From NCBI RefSeq assembly GCF_900143645.1, contig NZ_FRFD01000005.1, forward strand, positions 62,001-126,000: DNA of 64,000 nucleotides, in the 5' to 3' direction. The stretch is from Anaerocolumna xylanovorans DSM 12503 (GTDB lineage Bacteria; Bacillota; Clostridia; Lachnospirales; Lachnospiraceae). The notes beneath the pieces were generated by a model, which was given only the letters and a program-made list of their open reading frames with translations, was not told where the DNA came from and searched no databases. Below, in pieces: positions 52,628-62,067 of this stretch; the stretch's first letter is position 1; each line of letters starts with the position of its first letter. Both the position numbers and the translations under genes were made by a program.

Positions 52628-52700
52628 TGCATGACCATAAGGATTTTGCGCTTATGAATTCGGAATTTAAAATTGATACTTTATAAAATGCTTCGTTCAT
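52620..52700 (-). CDS. 26-codon leader ORF overlapping the rsmH start
   Basis: Minus-strand ORF MNEAFYKVSILNSEFISAKS plus six residues, preceded by AGGTGGAGG eight bases before its ATG. Its stop lies in ATGGATAA, overlapping the rsmH ATG by eight bases. Because rsmH itself has no good site, translation of rsmH may depend on this leader. Confidence 0.5.
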   Translation of the reverse strand: MNEAFYKVSILNSEFISAKSLWSCNG

Positions 52701-52855
52701 TCGTTCCTCCACCTTTTTAGTATATTTTAATGTTGTTATAGTGATATGATAGCAAATACAAATCATAAAAGCAAATTGTTAATAGATATTTACAATGTTA
52801 TAATGATATATGCCCCAATAATACTGTTAGAAGATTACAGGCTAAATGACGGAGA

Positions 52856-52999
52856 ATGCTATTTAAAGATAAATTATGGTCTTTAATTACAGCAATTGAA
52901 GGATTTGATTTTGGTATTTGTGTAATGGGGCATGCTGAACCGTTAAGAAAATTTGATAATGTAAATTGGCATATGGGGGTAAGTGAAAATGAATGCTGA
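52856..52999 (+). other. Uncertain 47-codon ORF before the nucleotidyltransferase
   Basis: MLFKDKLWSLITAIEGFDFG ... VNWHMGVSENEC, an open frame overlapping the start of the next gene by 11 bases. No recognised family and only a weak ribosome-binding site; may be a fragment of a larger lost gene. Confidence 0.25.
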
Positions 53000-54068
53000 A
53001 ACAAGAAGAAAGATTTTTGATAAGAATGAAAAACTTATTAATATGGTTATAGAACGTGCGAAGAGAGATTTTGCAGATGATATCGCAATCATTGGTCTTA
53101 CAGGCTCATTTAGTACCGGTGATTTTCATGAAAAAAGCGATCTTGACCTTATTATAATTAATAATACAGACCGAGGCTGGGGCATAGCTTCCTGCTTTAT
53201 ATTGGAGGATGTCGGATATGACATATATTGTACTCCATGGGAGGCAATAGAAGATAAAGCAAATCTTGGGAGTGAAATGATTTCACATCTAATAGATTTA
53301 CAGATAATATATTGTGCAAAACCTGAATATTTGGAGAAATTTAATTCATATAAACAGAAAGCACTTGATTCCATAGCTAAGCCTATAGGAAAAGAATGTC
53401 TTACCAGAGCAGAGAAGTATATAGACAAAGCAAAACAGGAGTATACCAATGCATTGCTTTCTGTAGATATAGGTGCTGTAAGGAATGCTTCATGCAAAGT
53501 ATTATATAATCTGCTAAATGCATTAACCAACTTAAATAATACCTATCTGCACCGTGGTATTAAGAGGTATCTGGAGGAGATAACATCATACCGTTATATT
53601 CCGGATGATTTAGAAAAATTATATATGGCTGTAATAGATGCAAAGACAATTGAAGAAATCAGGAGTGCATCATATGAATTTCTTAAAAGTATTAATGATT
53701 TATACCATAAAATGTATCAGGATTTTATTATACAACCTGTTCCTGTATATGATAATCTTCGCGGTACCTATGAAGAATTGTGGTGTAACTACCGCAATAA
53801 AGTTATCATAAGTACTGGATTAGGAGATAAATCTTATGCCTATCACGTTGCTATGGGAGTACAAAATTATCTTGATGAAATGACAGAAATGGTAGGAACA
53901 AAAAAATTTGATTTACTGCGGTATTTTGATGCAGATAATTTGGGCATATTAGAAGAACAGTTCATGAAGATTATGGATGAATATCTGGAAGAATACAACA
54001 GGGTAGGGAGGAAAGTCAAACGATACGACACTTTTGAGCAATTATGCAATCAATATTTGAATGGATAG
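52989..54068 (+). CDS. Nucleotidyltransferase-domain protein
   Basis: 359 residues. N-terminal minimal nucleotidyltransferase fold with GLTGSFSTGDFHEKSDLDLIII: GS at 39-40 and metal-binding D51-x-D53. The remainder is helical, as in KNTase/ANT-type enzymes that adenylylate antibiotics or proteins. It could be a resistance enzyme, but the substrate is not predictable. Start at ATG 52989 is favoured by GGGGG nine bases upstream; a GTG at 52983 is also in frame. AT-rich, likely acquired. Confidence 0.75.
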   Translation: MNAETRRKIFDKNEKLINMVIERAKRDFADDIAIIGLTGSFSTGDFHEKSDLDLIIINNTDRGWGIASCFILEDVGYDIYCTPWEAIEDKANLGSEMISHLIDLQIIYCAKPEYLEKFNSYKQKALDSIAKPIGKECLTRAEKYIDKAKQEYTNALLSVDIGAVRNASCKVLYNLLNALTNLNNTYLHRGIKRYLEEITSYRYIPDDLEKLYMAVIDAKTIEEIRSASYEFLKSINDLYHKMYQDFIIQPVPVYDNLRGTYEELWCNYRNKVIISTGLGDKSYAYHVAMGVQNYLDEMTEMVGTKKFDLLRYFDADNLGILEEQFMKIMDEYLEEYNRVGRKVKRYDTFEQLCNQYLNG

Positions 54069-54205
54069 ATGCAGAATTCTGACATGGGAGTGAGGGCTTG
54101 GACAAAGAATTTCTATTGCCAGGTCCAAAGAAAATATGGCTTTATACGCTATAAATAGCATTCCGTTGATAAAATTTGTCAAATTCCCGGATGTGACTAA
54201 AGTTT

Positions 54206-54256
54206 AGACAAAACAACTGCCCTGATAAAATTTTTATCAGGGCAGTTGTTTTGTCT
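54206..54256. repeat. Perfect 25-bp inverted repeat with one-base loop
   Basis: AGACAAAACAACTGCCC... pairs exactly with ...GGGCAGTTGTTTTGTCT over 25 bp. It may terminate the nucleotidyltransferase transcript, although the usual trailing T-run is replaced by the T-rich stem itself. Confidence 0.8.
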
Positions 54257-54326
54257 ATAGTAAGTTAAAAAATAAAGGGTAAAATGAAAAGTGTAAAAGA
54301 CATTCAGACTTAAAGGAGGTAGTATT

Positions 54327-56102
54327 ATGTATTATTCTAGTGGAAATTATGAAGCGTTTGTACGTCCGGAAAAACCAGAAGGAGTTGAGAATAAATCAGC
54401 TTACATCATCGGTTCTGGTCTGGCTGCACTTTCAGCAGCGTGCTTTCTTGTTCGTGACGGACAAATGGATGGAAAAAGAATTCACGTTCTTGAGAAAGAT
54501 CCAATCCCTGGAGGCGCCTGCGACGGATATCAGTATAATAACGTCGGGTATGTAGTAAGAGGTGGACGCGAGATGGATAACCACTTTGAGTGTATGTGGG
54601 ATCTGTTTCATTCTATTCCCTCAATAGAGACCGAGGGTGTCAGCGTACTTGATGAATATTACTGGCTCAACAAGCATGACCCGAACTACTCTCTGATGCG
54701 TGCTACTGTTAATCGCGGTGATGATGCTCATACTGACGGTAAGTTCGCCCTGTCAGAAAAAGGATCTCTTGAGATTATGAAGCTGTTCTTCACACCGGAT
54801 GAGGATCTATATGATAAACGTATCACCGATGTATTTGATGATGAAGTCCTGAATTCAAATTTCTGGTTATACTGGCGCACTATGTTTGCTTTTGAGAACT
54901 GGCATAGCGCATTGGAAATGAAGTTATATATCAAACGTTTTATACATCATATAGGCGGTTTGCCTGACTTTAGGGCACTTCGCTTTACAAAGTACAACCA
55001 GTATGAATCCATGATTCTTCCTATGGTTAAATATCTGGAGGCTCACAATGTTCAGTTCCACTACGATACGAAAGTGGAAAATGTAAAGTTCGACATTAAA
55101 AAAGATGCGAAAGTTGCAAAAAGTATCAGCATAATCCGTGACGGCAATGAAGAAAACATTGACCTTACCGAAAATGATCTGGTCTTCATCACCAACGGCG
55201 GATGTGTTGAGAATTCTTCCCTCGGAGATCAAAATACTCCGGCATCTTACAACACGGAAATTAAGAAAGGCGGCGGCTGGGATATGTGGCGCAAGATTGC
55301 GGCACAGGATGAAGCTTTCGGACACCCTGATAAATTCTGTCATGATCCTGAACAAACCAACTGGATGTCAGCGACCGTGACGACGCTGGATGACAGGATT
55401 CCTCCCTATATCCAGAATATATGCAAGCGCGATCCTTTCAACGGAAAAGTAGTAACCGGTGGAATTGTTACAGCCAAGGATTCTAACTGGCTGCTTAGCT
55501 GGACCTTTAACCGTCAGCCTCACTTCCGCAGTCAGCCAAAAGATCAGCTGGTTGGATGGATTTATGGATTATTTAGTGACAGACCTGGAAATTATGTCAA
55601 GAAACCTATGCGTGAATGCACAGGAAAAGAAATCTGCATGGAGTGGTTATACCACATGGGAGTACCCGTAAATGAGATTGAGGATATGGCAGAACACAGT
55701 GCCAATACAGTTCCTTGTATGATGCCTTATATTACTGCATTCTTTATGCCCCGCCGCAGTGGTGACCGTCCTGCCGTTGTTCCGGCTGGCAGTGTGAACT
55801 TTGCATTCCTGGGTCAGTTTGCCGAAACAGTACGTGATACAATCTTTACAACAGAGTATTCTGTCCGTACCGGTATGGAAGCTGCTTATACGCTTTTGAA
55901 TATTGACCGTGGTGTACCCGAAGTTTGGGGAAGCACATATGATGTTCGTGACTTGCTTAATGCTACTGTTAAACTCAATGACGGTAAGAAGCTTACAGAG
56001 CTGGATCTCGGACTAAAGAGAAAATTAGCGCTCAAAGAAGCTCTTAAAAAGGCGGAAGGTACTGATATTGAGAAGCTGCTCCGTGAGTTTAATGTAATCT
56101 GA
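54327..56102 (+). CDS. ohyA: Oleate hydratase (MCRA family)
   Basis: 591 residues, full length for this FAD-dependent family, which adds water to the 9,10 double bond of oleate to form 10-hydroxystearate. The FAD-binding loop YIIGSGLAALSAACFLVRDG (about 26-45) and the conserved PGGACDGYQYNNVGYVVRGGREMDNHFECMWDL block are present, as is the C-terminal PCMMPYITAFFMPRR. Strong AAAGGAGG site. In gut and soil Firmicutes it detoxifies unsaturated fatty acids. Next to a TetR regulator and an enoate reductase. Confidence 0.96.
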   Translation: MYYSSGNYEAFVRPEKPEGVENKSAYIIGSGLAALSAACFLVRDGQMDGKRIHVLEKDPIPGGACDGYQYNNVGYVVRGGREMDNHFECMWDLFHSIPSIETEGVSVLDEYYWLNKHDPNYSLMRATVNRGDDAHTDGKFALSEKGSLEIMKLFFTPDEDLYDKRITDVFDDEVLNSNFWLYWRTMFAFENWHSALEMKLYIKRFIHHIGGLPDFRALRFTKYNQYESMILPMVKYLEAHNVQFHYDTKVENVKFDIKKDAKVAKSISIIRDGNEENIDLTENDLVFITNGGCVENSSLGDQNTPASYNTEIKKGGGWDMWRKIAAQDEAFGHPDKFCHDPEQTNWMSATVTTLDDRIPPYIQNICKRDPFNGKVVTGGIVTAKDSNWLLSWTFNRQPHFRSQPKDQLVGWIYGLFSDRPGNYVKKPMRECTGKEICMEWLYHMGVPVNEIEDMAEHSANTVPCMMPYITAFFMPRRSGDRPAVVPAGSVNFAFLGQFAETVRDTIFTTEYSVRTGMEAAYTLLNIDRGVPEVWGSTYDVRDLLNATVKLNDGKKLTELDLGLKRKLALKEALKKAEGTDIEKLLREFNVI

Positions 56103-56117
56103 TAGTATCAATAGAAC

Positions 56118-56159
56118 AGAAAAAGAAGGCTGCAACATTTTGTTCAGCCTTCTTTTTCT
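56118..56159. terminator. Bidirectional terminator between ohyA and tetR
   Basis: 14-bp stem AGAAAAAGAAGGCT / AGCCTTCTTTTTCT extended by G-C and AACA/TGTT around a bulge; T-runs on both strands. It overlaps the stop codon of the TetR gene. Confidence 0.88.
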
Positions 56160-56742
56160 ATTTGCCGTAATGGTTCAGCACCATATCTAAGGTTCGTCTG
56201 CCTTTTTCCGATAAATCGTAACTTCCTTCATGTAAACACCAGTCATAGATAATACCGCGGCATGTACTCAATATATCTTCCGTTATGATATAAGCGTCTC
56301 CAAAAAGACTGCCGCCATTCACGCTGCGCTGTACCATCTCATAGATCGTTTTATAAAAGAAACGCTCTTTATTCAATATATATTTTTCTTCATTGGTTAG
56401 CTGGTTTTTGAAATATTGGGAAGAGGCCAGGGAACCCATCTGCTGCATGGACTGCATTTGATAGGCTACTAAAAACCGAATGGCTTCCAGTTCATTTGCC
56501 GGGTGATGCTGGCTCCAGGTTTCTTCAAGCTGAAGATCAAAGAGATGATAGCCTTCATTTAATATACTTTCCTTGTTTTTAAAGTGATGATAGAATGCAC
56601 CGACAGACACCTGGGCCCCACGGCAGATATCACCGACGGTTATATTTTCATAAGAGTTTTGAGCGAACAGTGCAACGGCGCAGTTGAATATTTTTTCCTT
56701 TGTCTCAATGGCCTGCTTCTTTCGTTTGGTTTGAGGCTTCAT
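56158..56742 (-). CDS. TetR-family transcriptional regulator
   Basis: 194 residues: N-terminal helix-turn-helix (IFNCAVALFAQNSYENITVGDICRGAQVSVGAFYHHFKNKE) and a divergent ligand-binding domain. AAAGGAG site. Divergent from the enoate reductase and convergent with oleate hydratase, so it probably represses one or both in response to a fatty acid or enoate. Confidence 0.92.
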   Translation of the reverse strand: MKPQTKRKKQAIETKEKIFNCAVALFAQNSYENITVGDICRGAQVSVGAFYHHFKNKESILNEGYHLFDLQLEETWSQHHPANELEAIRFLVAYQMQSMQQMGSLASSQYFKNQLTNEEKYILNKERFFYKTIYEMVQRSVNGGSLFGDAYIITEDILSTCRGIIYDWCLHEGSYDLSEKGRRTLDMVLNHYGK

Positions 56743-56858
56743 ACGAGGACTCCTTTAAGTAATATATAGAATAATATCATGGAATAATTGGCTTGTCAAA
56801 AGTGTCTGTTATGGCAATTTACACAAAATATAGTTCACCGAATTGTATTCTGTTAATA

Positions 56859-56888
56859 TTGACAGACGGGATGAAAGAGTGTTATTAT
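56859..56888 (+). promoter_or_regulatory. Promoter of the enoate reductase gene
   Basis: -35 TTGACA at 56859-56864; -10 TATTAT at 56883-56888 (18-nt spacer) or TTATTA one base earlier (17). Start near 56895. Confidence 0.75.
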
Positions 56889-56902
56889 TTTATCAAAGTT
56901 AG

Positions 56903-56916
56903 GGGTAGTACTACCC
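56903..56916. promoter_or_regulatory. Palindromic operator candidate for the TetR regulator
   Basis: Perfect 14-bp palindrome GGGTAGTACTACCC, just downstream of the predicted start of the enoate reductase transcript and 30 bases before its ATG; a repressor here would block transcription. Confidence 0.6.
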
Positions 56917-56946
56917 GGCTTAATAGCTGTAAGAAGGGAGCAACGT

Positions 56947-58995
56947 ATGTCTAACAAATTTACACATTTATTTACACCAATCAAAATTGGCAATGTGGAA
57001 GTACGCAACCGTATTGCCATGATGCCCATGGGTGTCTTTTCACCACGCTTAATGAATATGAAAACCGGAGCTTACACAAAGGATGGCGCAGATTATTATA
57101 TCGAGCGCGCCAAGGGAGGAACCGGTCTTATCATCACCGGCCTGGTACCCATTATTCCCATGCCTTATCTGAACCCGGTGAACCATCCACAAGACTATGT
57201 ATCGGAAATGAAATATCTGATGGATGGCATCCACAAATACAATTCTAAGGTATTTATCCAGCTTACGGCAATGAACGGCCGTGCGGCACATCTGGAGGAT
57301 GAAGCTTCCTGGAAGATGCTCCCGGCTCCTGCACCGATTCAGAATGTATGGGACCCCACTATAAAGAACAGGGGAATAACCATAGAAGAAATTAAGCAGT
57401 ATATTAAAAACTTCGCAGAAGCAGCACATCTGGTGAAGCAGGCCGGCGGTGACGGTGTGGAAATCCATGCAGTACATGAAGGCTACCTGTTGGACCAGTT
57501 TGCAGTTGCATTTTTCAATAACCGAACCGACGAGTACGGCGGTTCTCTTGAAAACCGTTTACGCTTTGCAAAGGAAATTGTGGAAGCGATTAAGGAGAAA
57601 TGCGGAAAAGAATTTCCCGTATCGGTGCGTTACAGCGTGCGAAGCTATGTAAAAGACTTTAACCGCGGTGCCCTGCCCGGAGAAGAATTTATTGAAAAGG
57701 GACGTGATTTGGAGGAAGGTATTGCAGTAGCAAAAATGCTTGAGGAATTCGGTTATGATATGCTTAACTGTGATAACGGAAGCTATGATTCCTGGTTCTG
57801 GCCTCATCCGCCGATGTATATGCCAAAAGCCTGTAACCTAAAGGACGTGGCCGAAGTTAAAAAGGCCGTGGGCATCCCGGTTGTATGTGCGGGACGTTTT
57901 GACGAGCCGGAAGTGGCAGAAAAGGCTATTGCAGAAGGCCAGGTTGATATGATGGGCATGGGGCGTCCTCTTCTGGCTGATCCGGAGCTTGGCAATAAGT
58001 TCTATGCAGGCCAATTGGAAGACATACGTCCTTGTATTTCCTGTCATCAAGGCTGCCTTGGACGTATTTTCCAGGGAAAGGACATCAGCTGTGCCGTTAA
58101 TCCTGCCTGCGGACGTGAGAAAAGCTATGAATTACAGCCTGCGCAAACGAAGAAAAAAGTCATGGTAATCGGCGGCGGGCTTGGCGGCATGGAAGCGGCA
58201 AGAGTCTGTTCTCTTAGAGGGCATGAAGTGGATTTATATGAAAAAACCGGCGAACTTGGCGGTGTATTCGTAGCGGCAGCATCCCCTGATTTTAAAGATG
58301 ATGACAAACATTTACTTGCATGGTACAAGCGTCAGATGAAGAACCTTCCGATTACAATTCATATGAACACAGAAGTGACTGCTGATATGATAGCCGGATA
58401 TGATGAAGTATTTACTGCTACCGGTGCAAAGGAGCGTAAGTTAAATACGCCGGGCTTTGACGCTCCCAATGTTACCTACGCTTTTGACACCTTATGCAAT
58501 ACAAAAATTGAAGGTGAGAATGTAGTCATTGTAGGCGGCGGCCTCACCGGCTGTGAAATTGCCTATTTATTAGGCAGGGAAGGCAAGAAGGTTACAGTTG
58601 TTGAGATGAGCGAAACAATCTTAAATGCCTTTGGGCTTTCTGCGGCTAATTATAACATGTTGATGGAGCTTCTTGATTATTATAAGGTAAATGTAATTAA
58701 GAATGCCGTAGTAGAAAGCTTTGAAGATGGAAAAGCGGTGGTTATTGAAACTGAAAAGAATTACCCCAATGCTGCTAACCGTGCGAAGCTTATGTTTGCA
58801 CTCGGACCCAAGGGGCACCAGAAGAAACATGAGATTCCGGCCGACCATATCGTAGTGTCTATTGGTTATATTCCGGATGACTCTTTGTATGAGCAAATCA
58901 AGGGAGAGCATGTCTATCTGATTGGTGACGCAAAACAGCCTACCAATGTAATGGATGCTATCTGGGCTGCTTATGATATCGCAATGAACCTGTAA
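56947..58995 (+). CDS. NADH:flavin oxidoreductase / 2-enoate reductase-like 4Fe-4S flavoenzyme
   Basis: 682 residues. An Old Yellow Enzyme TIM barrel (about 1-350; GVEIHAVHEGYLLDQF) is followed by a 4Fe-4S motif C363-x2-C366-x3-C370-x11-C382, then FAD/NAD(P)-binding domains (VMVIGGGLGGMEAARV; VVIVGGGLTGCEIAYLLGREG). This is the architecture of 2-enoate reductase, 2,4-dienoyl-CoA reductase and BaiCD-type enzymes, which reduce activated C=C bonds with NAD(P)H. Neighbouring oleate hydratase suggests unsaturated fatty-acid or enoate substrates (inference). Divergent TetR gene. Confidence 0.9.
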   Translation: MSNKFTHLFTPIKIGNVEVRNRIAMMPMGVFSPRLMNMKTGAYTKDGADYYIERAKGGTGLIITGLVPIIPMPYLNPVNHPQDYVSEMKYLMDGIHKYNSKVFIQLTAMNGRAAHLEDEASWKMLPAPAPIQNVWDPTIKNRGITIEEIKQYIKNFAEAAHLVKQAGGDGVEIHAVHEGYLLDQFAVAFFNNRTDEYGGSLENRLRFAKEIVEAIKEKCGKEFPVSVRYSVRSYVKDFNRGALPGEEFIEKGRDLEEGIAVAKMLEEFGYDMLNCDNGSYDSWFWPHPPMYMPKACNLKDVAEVKKAVGIPVVCAGRFDEPEVAEKAIAEGQVDMMGMGRPLLADPELGNKFYAGQLEDIRPCISCHQGCLGRIFQGKDISCAVNPACGREKSYELQPAQTKKKVMVIGGGLGGMEAARVCSLRGHEVDLYEKTGELGGVFVAAASPDFKDDDKHLLAWYKRQMKNLPITIHMNTEVTADMIAGYDEVFTATGAKERKLNTPGFDAPNVTYAFDTLCNTKIEGENVVIVGGGLTGCEIAYLLGREGKKVTVVEMSETILNAFGLSAANYNMLMELLDYYKVNVIKNAVVESFEDGKAVVIETEKNYPNAANRAKLMFALGPKGHQKKHEIPADHIVVSIGYIPDDSLYEQIKGEHVYLIGDAKQPTNVMDAIWAAYDIAMNL

Positions 58996-59184
58996 GACCT
59001 GTTTTACAGCTTCTCATTTAAGGCTATTCGAATGTTACGATGAGTAAATTCAGAGGAACATTCGGGTAGCCTTTTATTAATGATACTGCTTAGAGTGTGA
59101 GTATTGGTTAAATTCTGTTTGACGATTGATGAACGGGACTATACAATAAAGGTATCTATTGCAATTTATAGCGGAGGGAACAGT

Positions 59185-59460
59185 ATGTATGATTTGGAAA
59201 GAACTAAAAAAGTAATTATAATTATGTTTGGTCTTTCGGCTGTCTCATTAATACTGGCTTTTGTGGGATTTGCAGGCGGCGGAGAAGAACTGATAAGGTA
59301 CGGATTCATGAACAACCCGGGGCATGCTATTTTGATGTTTGTCAGTGCAGGAGTGTTTCTGATATCCTTGTTGACTGGAGTTGGGTTTAGAGCCTTATCG
59401 AAAGATATTGCTGAGGTATTAAAATGCATTGATAATAGTCGGAATTCGTCTAAGTCTTAA
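59185..59460 (+). CDS. 91-residue membrane protein, two helices
   Basis: Two hydrophobic helices (IIIMFGLSAVSLILAFVGFAGG and AILMFVSAGVFLISLLTGVGF) around a short loop. GGAGGG before ATG 59185 decides the start over an upstream in-frame GTG/TTG frame from 59104. Not recognised; it lies just before the acetyltransferase gene and may be co-transcribed. Confidence 0.7.
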   Translation: MYDLERTKKVIIIMFGLSAVSLILAFVGFAGGGEELIRYGFMNNPGHAILMFVSAGVFLISLLTGVGFRALSKDIAEVLKCIDNSRNSSKS

Positions 59461-59483
59461 GGGTTCTCAAAAAAGGAGGTAAA

Positions 59484-60329
59484 ATGATTTTATATGAAAC
59501 ATTAGACAAAATAAGCAATGAAACACTTCATCAAACATTTGTGGAGGCATTTTCTGATTATCAGGTTAAGATAGATTTGCCATATTGGAAGTTTCAGCAG
59601 ATGATTCAAAGAAGAGGTTATAATCCGGAGATATCGGCAGGAGCTTTCAAAAATCAAAAATTAGTAGGGTTTGCTTTAACCGGATTGCGGAGTTGGAATG
59701 GAAAAACAACGGCGTATGATATTGCAACGGGGATTATACCGGAATGCAGAAGGCAAGGCATTACAAGCAATATATTAGCACATATTAAAAATCTGCTTAA
59801 GGAAAAGCAGGTAGAACAATATTTGCTTGAGGTGATAAAAACCAACCAGCCGGCATTGGAACTTTACCAAAAGCAAGGCTTTCAGATTCAAAGGGAATTC
59901 TCATGCTTTCAGTTAAATAAAAATAAATTCATTCAGGGAGGAACCTGGGAGGCAGAGAAGGTTAACAGAATTGACTTTCAACAAGTTGAAGATTTTTGGG
60001 ACTGCCAACCTTCCTGGCAGAATTCTGCTGCTTCCGTTGAAGCCCTTTTGGAGGCTTTTACCTGTTTCGTTGTAAGACTTGATGATGCCATTGCAGGCTA
60101 TGGCATTATAGACAAAAAGACGGGAGATATTCCTCAAATTGCAGTAAGCAAAAGCTGCCGGGGCAAGGGCATAGCAAGCAGTATTATGGCAGAATTGGTA
60201 AAAACTGCAGAATCCGAGAGAATCGCAGTTATTAATATCGAAACCCCACAGAATCCGATTGAAAATTTCCTGACCCAATTGGGATTCGAATCACATGTCG
60301 GCCAGTATGAAATGCTGATGAAGTTATAA
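59484..60329 (+). CDS. Double GNAT-family acetyltransferase
   Basis: 281 residues with two GNAT folds. The first (about 1-145) has the acetyl-CoA loop GIIPECRRQGITSNIL; the second (about 150-281) has VSKSCRGKGIASSIMAEL. Substrate unknown (small molecule or protein amine). AAAGGAGG site. Ends six bases from the convergent MATE gene. Confidence 0.9.
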   Translation: MILYETLDKISNETLHQTFVEAFSDYQVKIDLPYWKFQQMIQRRGYNPEISAGAFKNQKLVGFALTGLRSWNGKTTAYDIATGIIPECRRQGITSNILAHIKNLLKEKQVEQYLLEVIKTNQPALELYQKQGFQIQREFSCFQLNKNKFIQGGTWEAEKVNRIDFQQVEDFWDCQPSWQNSAASVEALLEAFTCFVVRLDDAIAGYGIIDKKTGDIPQIAVSKSCRGKGIASSIMAELVKTAESERIAVINIETPQNPIENFLTQLGFESHVGQYEMLMKL

Positions 60330-60335
60330 TATCCA

Positions 60336-61751
60336 TCAATCGATGGTTCTCTTAGTCAGCCATATGCCGGACCGGTAACGCAGGTAGAAAATCAGGGAAC
60401 GCACTACCCACTCGGCACCCATGCTGACCCATACCCCATAAACCCCAAGACCCAAAGAAATCGTAAGGAAATAACCGAGACCCACCCGGATAATCCACAT
60501 GGTAATCAGGGAAATCGTGGAAGTAAAAGCAGAATCACCGGTGGAGCGGAGTACGCTGGGCATGACATTGGAAGCCGACCAGAAAAACGGCATGGGAATA
60601 ATAGTTATCCACAGCAGGGTATAAATAATATCCAATGTGTTTGGCGGTGCCTGATAAAGATACAAAATCAGCGGCATCAGCGGTAGCAGCAGGATAATTG
60701 AAAGGATGATAGTGATGGTACCAAGATGAACCATTTTGGTACCATAGCGCTTTGCCAGCGTTTTTTCTCCCGCACCGGCGCATTGGCCTACCACGGTCGT
60801 GGCGAGGACGCCGACCGCAATCCCGGCTGCATAAAAAATCGAAAAGGCAGAGCCGGCCACGGCATTGGCTGATACGCTGTCCGTGCCAAGTTGTACTATA
60901 TAGGTCTGCACCAGCATACTGCCCCCGTAAAAGAAAACCTGTTCCAGGGCATAGGGTATGCTTAAGTGAAAGATTGATTTTAAAATAGAAAAATGAAAGG
61001 TAAAAATATGGCGTGCATGAATTCCTAAAGTGCTCTTAGGGCCAAGCAGCAGCCATATTGCTACGGCAGCACCAATAAAACGTGCGATATTTAGGGAAAG
61101 GGCTGTTCCGAGAATATCAAGGTGCATGACATTTAAAAACAGAACGCTTGCCAGCAGATGAATTAAATTAATAATGATGGTCAGCCGCAGGCATGTTTTT
61201 GCCTCTCCCAGTCCGCGGAATATGGCGGAAGCTCCAAGATACAGGGAAAGAAAGATTTGCGATATGGCCACCCCGATCAGGTAGTTACTGGCTTTTTTCT
61301 GGACCACAGGACTTGCAGCACCGAACATGCCATGAATCAGCTGGCTGGCACAGGTAGCTAAAAGAATACAGGAAATTATGGCCAGGACAACAGAAGACAT
61401 GATAATCTGACCCGCTGCAATGCGTATTTTTTTGTCATCACCCCGGCCCTTGTACTGGGCCACAATTACCGTACCGCCCACCGATATTGCATTAAAGACA
61501 GAGTAAACCACCATATAAAACGGAGAGACGATACTGACAGCAGAGATAGATTCCTGACTGGAGGAACTGATCATGGCAGTGGTTAAAAGATTGATCAGAT
61601 TAATAAAAAGCTGGTCAAGAATCAACGGAACTAACATGGCAAAAATCTGCCGGTAGGTAAACAGGCTGCTGCCTAATTGTTTCTCTAAAAATAAGTCCCC
61701 CCGGGAGCCGGGTTTTATTATGGAGATTTTATGTACTGTTCTTAAATGCAT
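60336..61751 (-). CDS. MATE-family multidrug exporter
   Basis: 471 residues, about 12 transmembrane helices in two MatE repeats (SSLFTYRQIFAMLVPLILDQL, AVSIVSPFYMVVYSVFNAISVGGTVIVAQYKGRGD; HLSIPYALEQVFFYGGSMLVQ, VVGQCAGAGEKTLAKRYG). Na+- or H+-driven efflux of cationic drugs or metabolites. AGGAGT eight bases before ATG 61751. Confidence 0.94.
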   Translation of the reverse strand: MHLRTVHKISIIKPGSRGDLFLEKQLGSSLFTYRQIFAMLVPLILDQLFINLINLLTTAMISSSSQESISAVSIVSPFYMVVYSVFNAISVGGTVIVAQYKGRGDDKKIRIAAGQIIMSSVVLAIISCILLATCASQLIHGMFGAASPVVQKKASNYLIGVAISQIFLSLYLGASAIFRGLGEAKTCLRLTIIINLIHLLASVLFLNVMHLDILGTALSLNIARFIGAAVAIWLLLGPKSTLGIHARHIFTFHFSILKSIFHLSIPYALEQVFFYGGSMLVQTYIVQLGTDSVSANAVAGSAFSIFYAAGIAVGVLATTVVGQCAGAGEKTLAKRYGTKMVHLGTITIILSIILLLPLMPLILYLYQAPPNTLDIIYTLLWITIIPMPFFWSASNVMPSVLRSTGDSAFTSTISLITMWIIRVGLGYFLTISLGLGVYGVWVSMGAEWVVRSLIFYLRYRSGIWLTKRTID

Positions 61752-62067
61752 TTATGCGTACTCCTTATGCTCATTCCTAAGGCCAATCATACATGCGGCA
61801 GGCTGTAAAAACAATGTCTATTATTATATAATTTTGCATTATTCTGTGAAGTTGGCTGTGATATCTTATTCATTCATGAGGAAACTCCCCAATGGTAGAA
61901 TGTATAATTGAAAATACTTTGTATACACCAATTAAGTATTAAGAACCTATTTTGATTACAACATATCAAAAACTAAATGTTATATCGAGAAAAATACGAA
62001 AAATACTCAAAAATATTGACATAGAATCCGAAATAGCGTATATAATATAAATAAAGGAGGTGGTAAT
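61752..62067 (+). promoter_or_regulatory. Regulatory gap and promoter of the AAA/RloB pair
   Basis: AT-rich 316-base gap without an ORF. A clear promoter lies at 62016-62046: -35 TTGACA (62016-62021), then TATATAAT (62039-62046; 17-19 nt spacer). AAGGAGGTGG follows before ATG 62068. A run of AATACGAAAAATACTCAAAAATA precedes the -35 and is the only repeat-like feature. Confidence 0.8.

Noticed and set aside
52989..54068. Named aminoglycoside or lincosamide resistance gene
   Set aside because: Only the generic GS...DxD nucleotidyltransferase motif is visible; the rest does not identify a drug.
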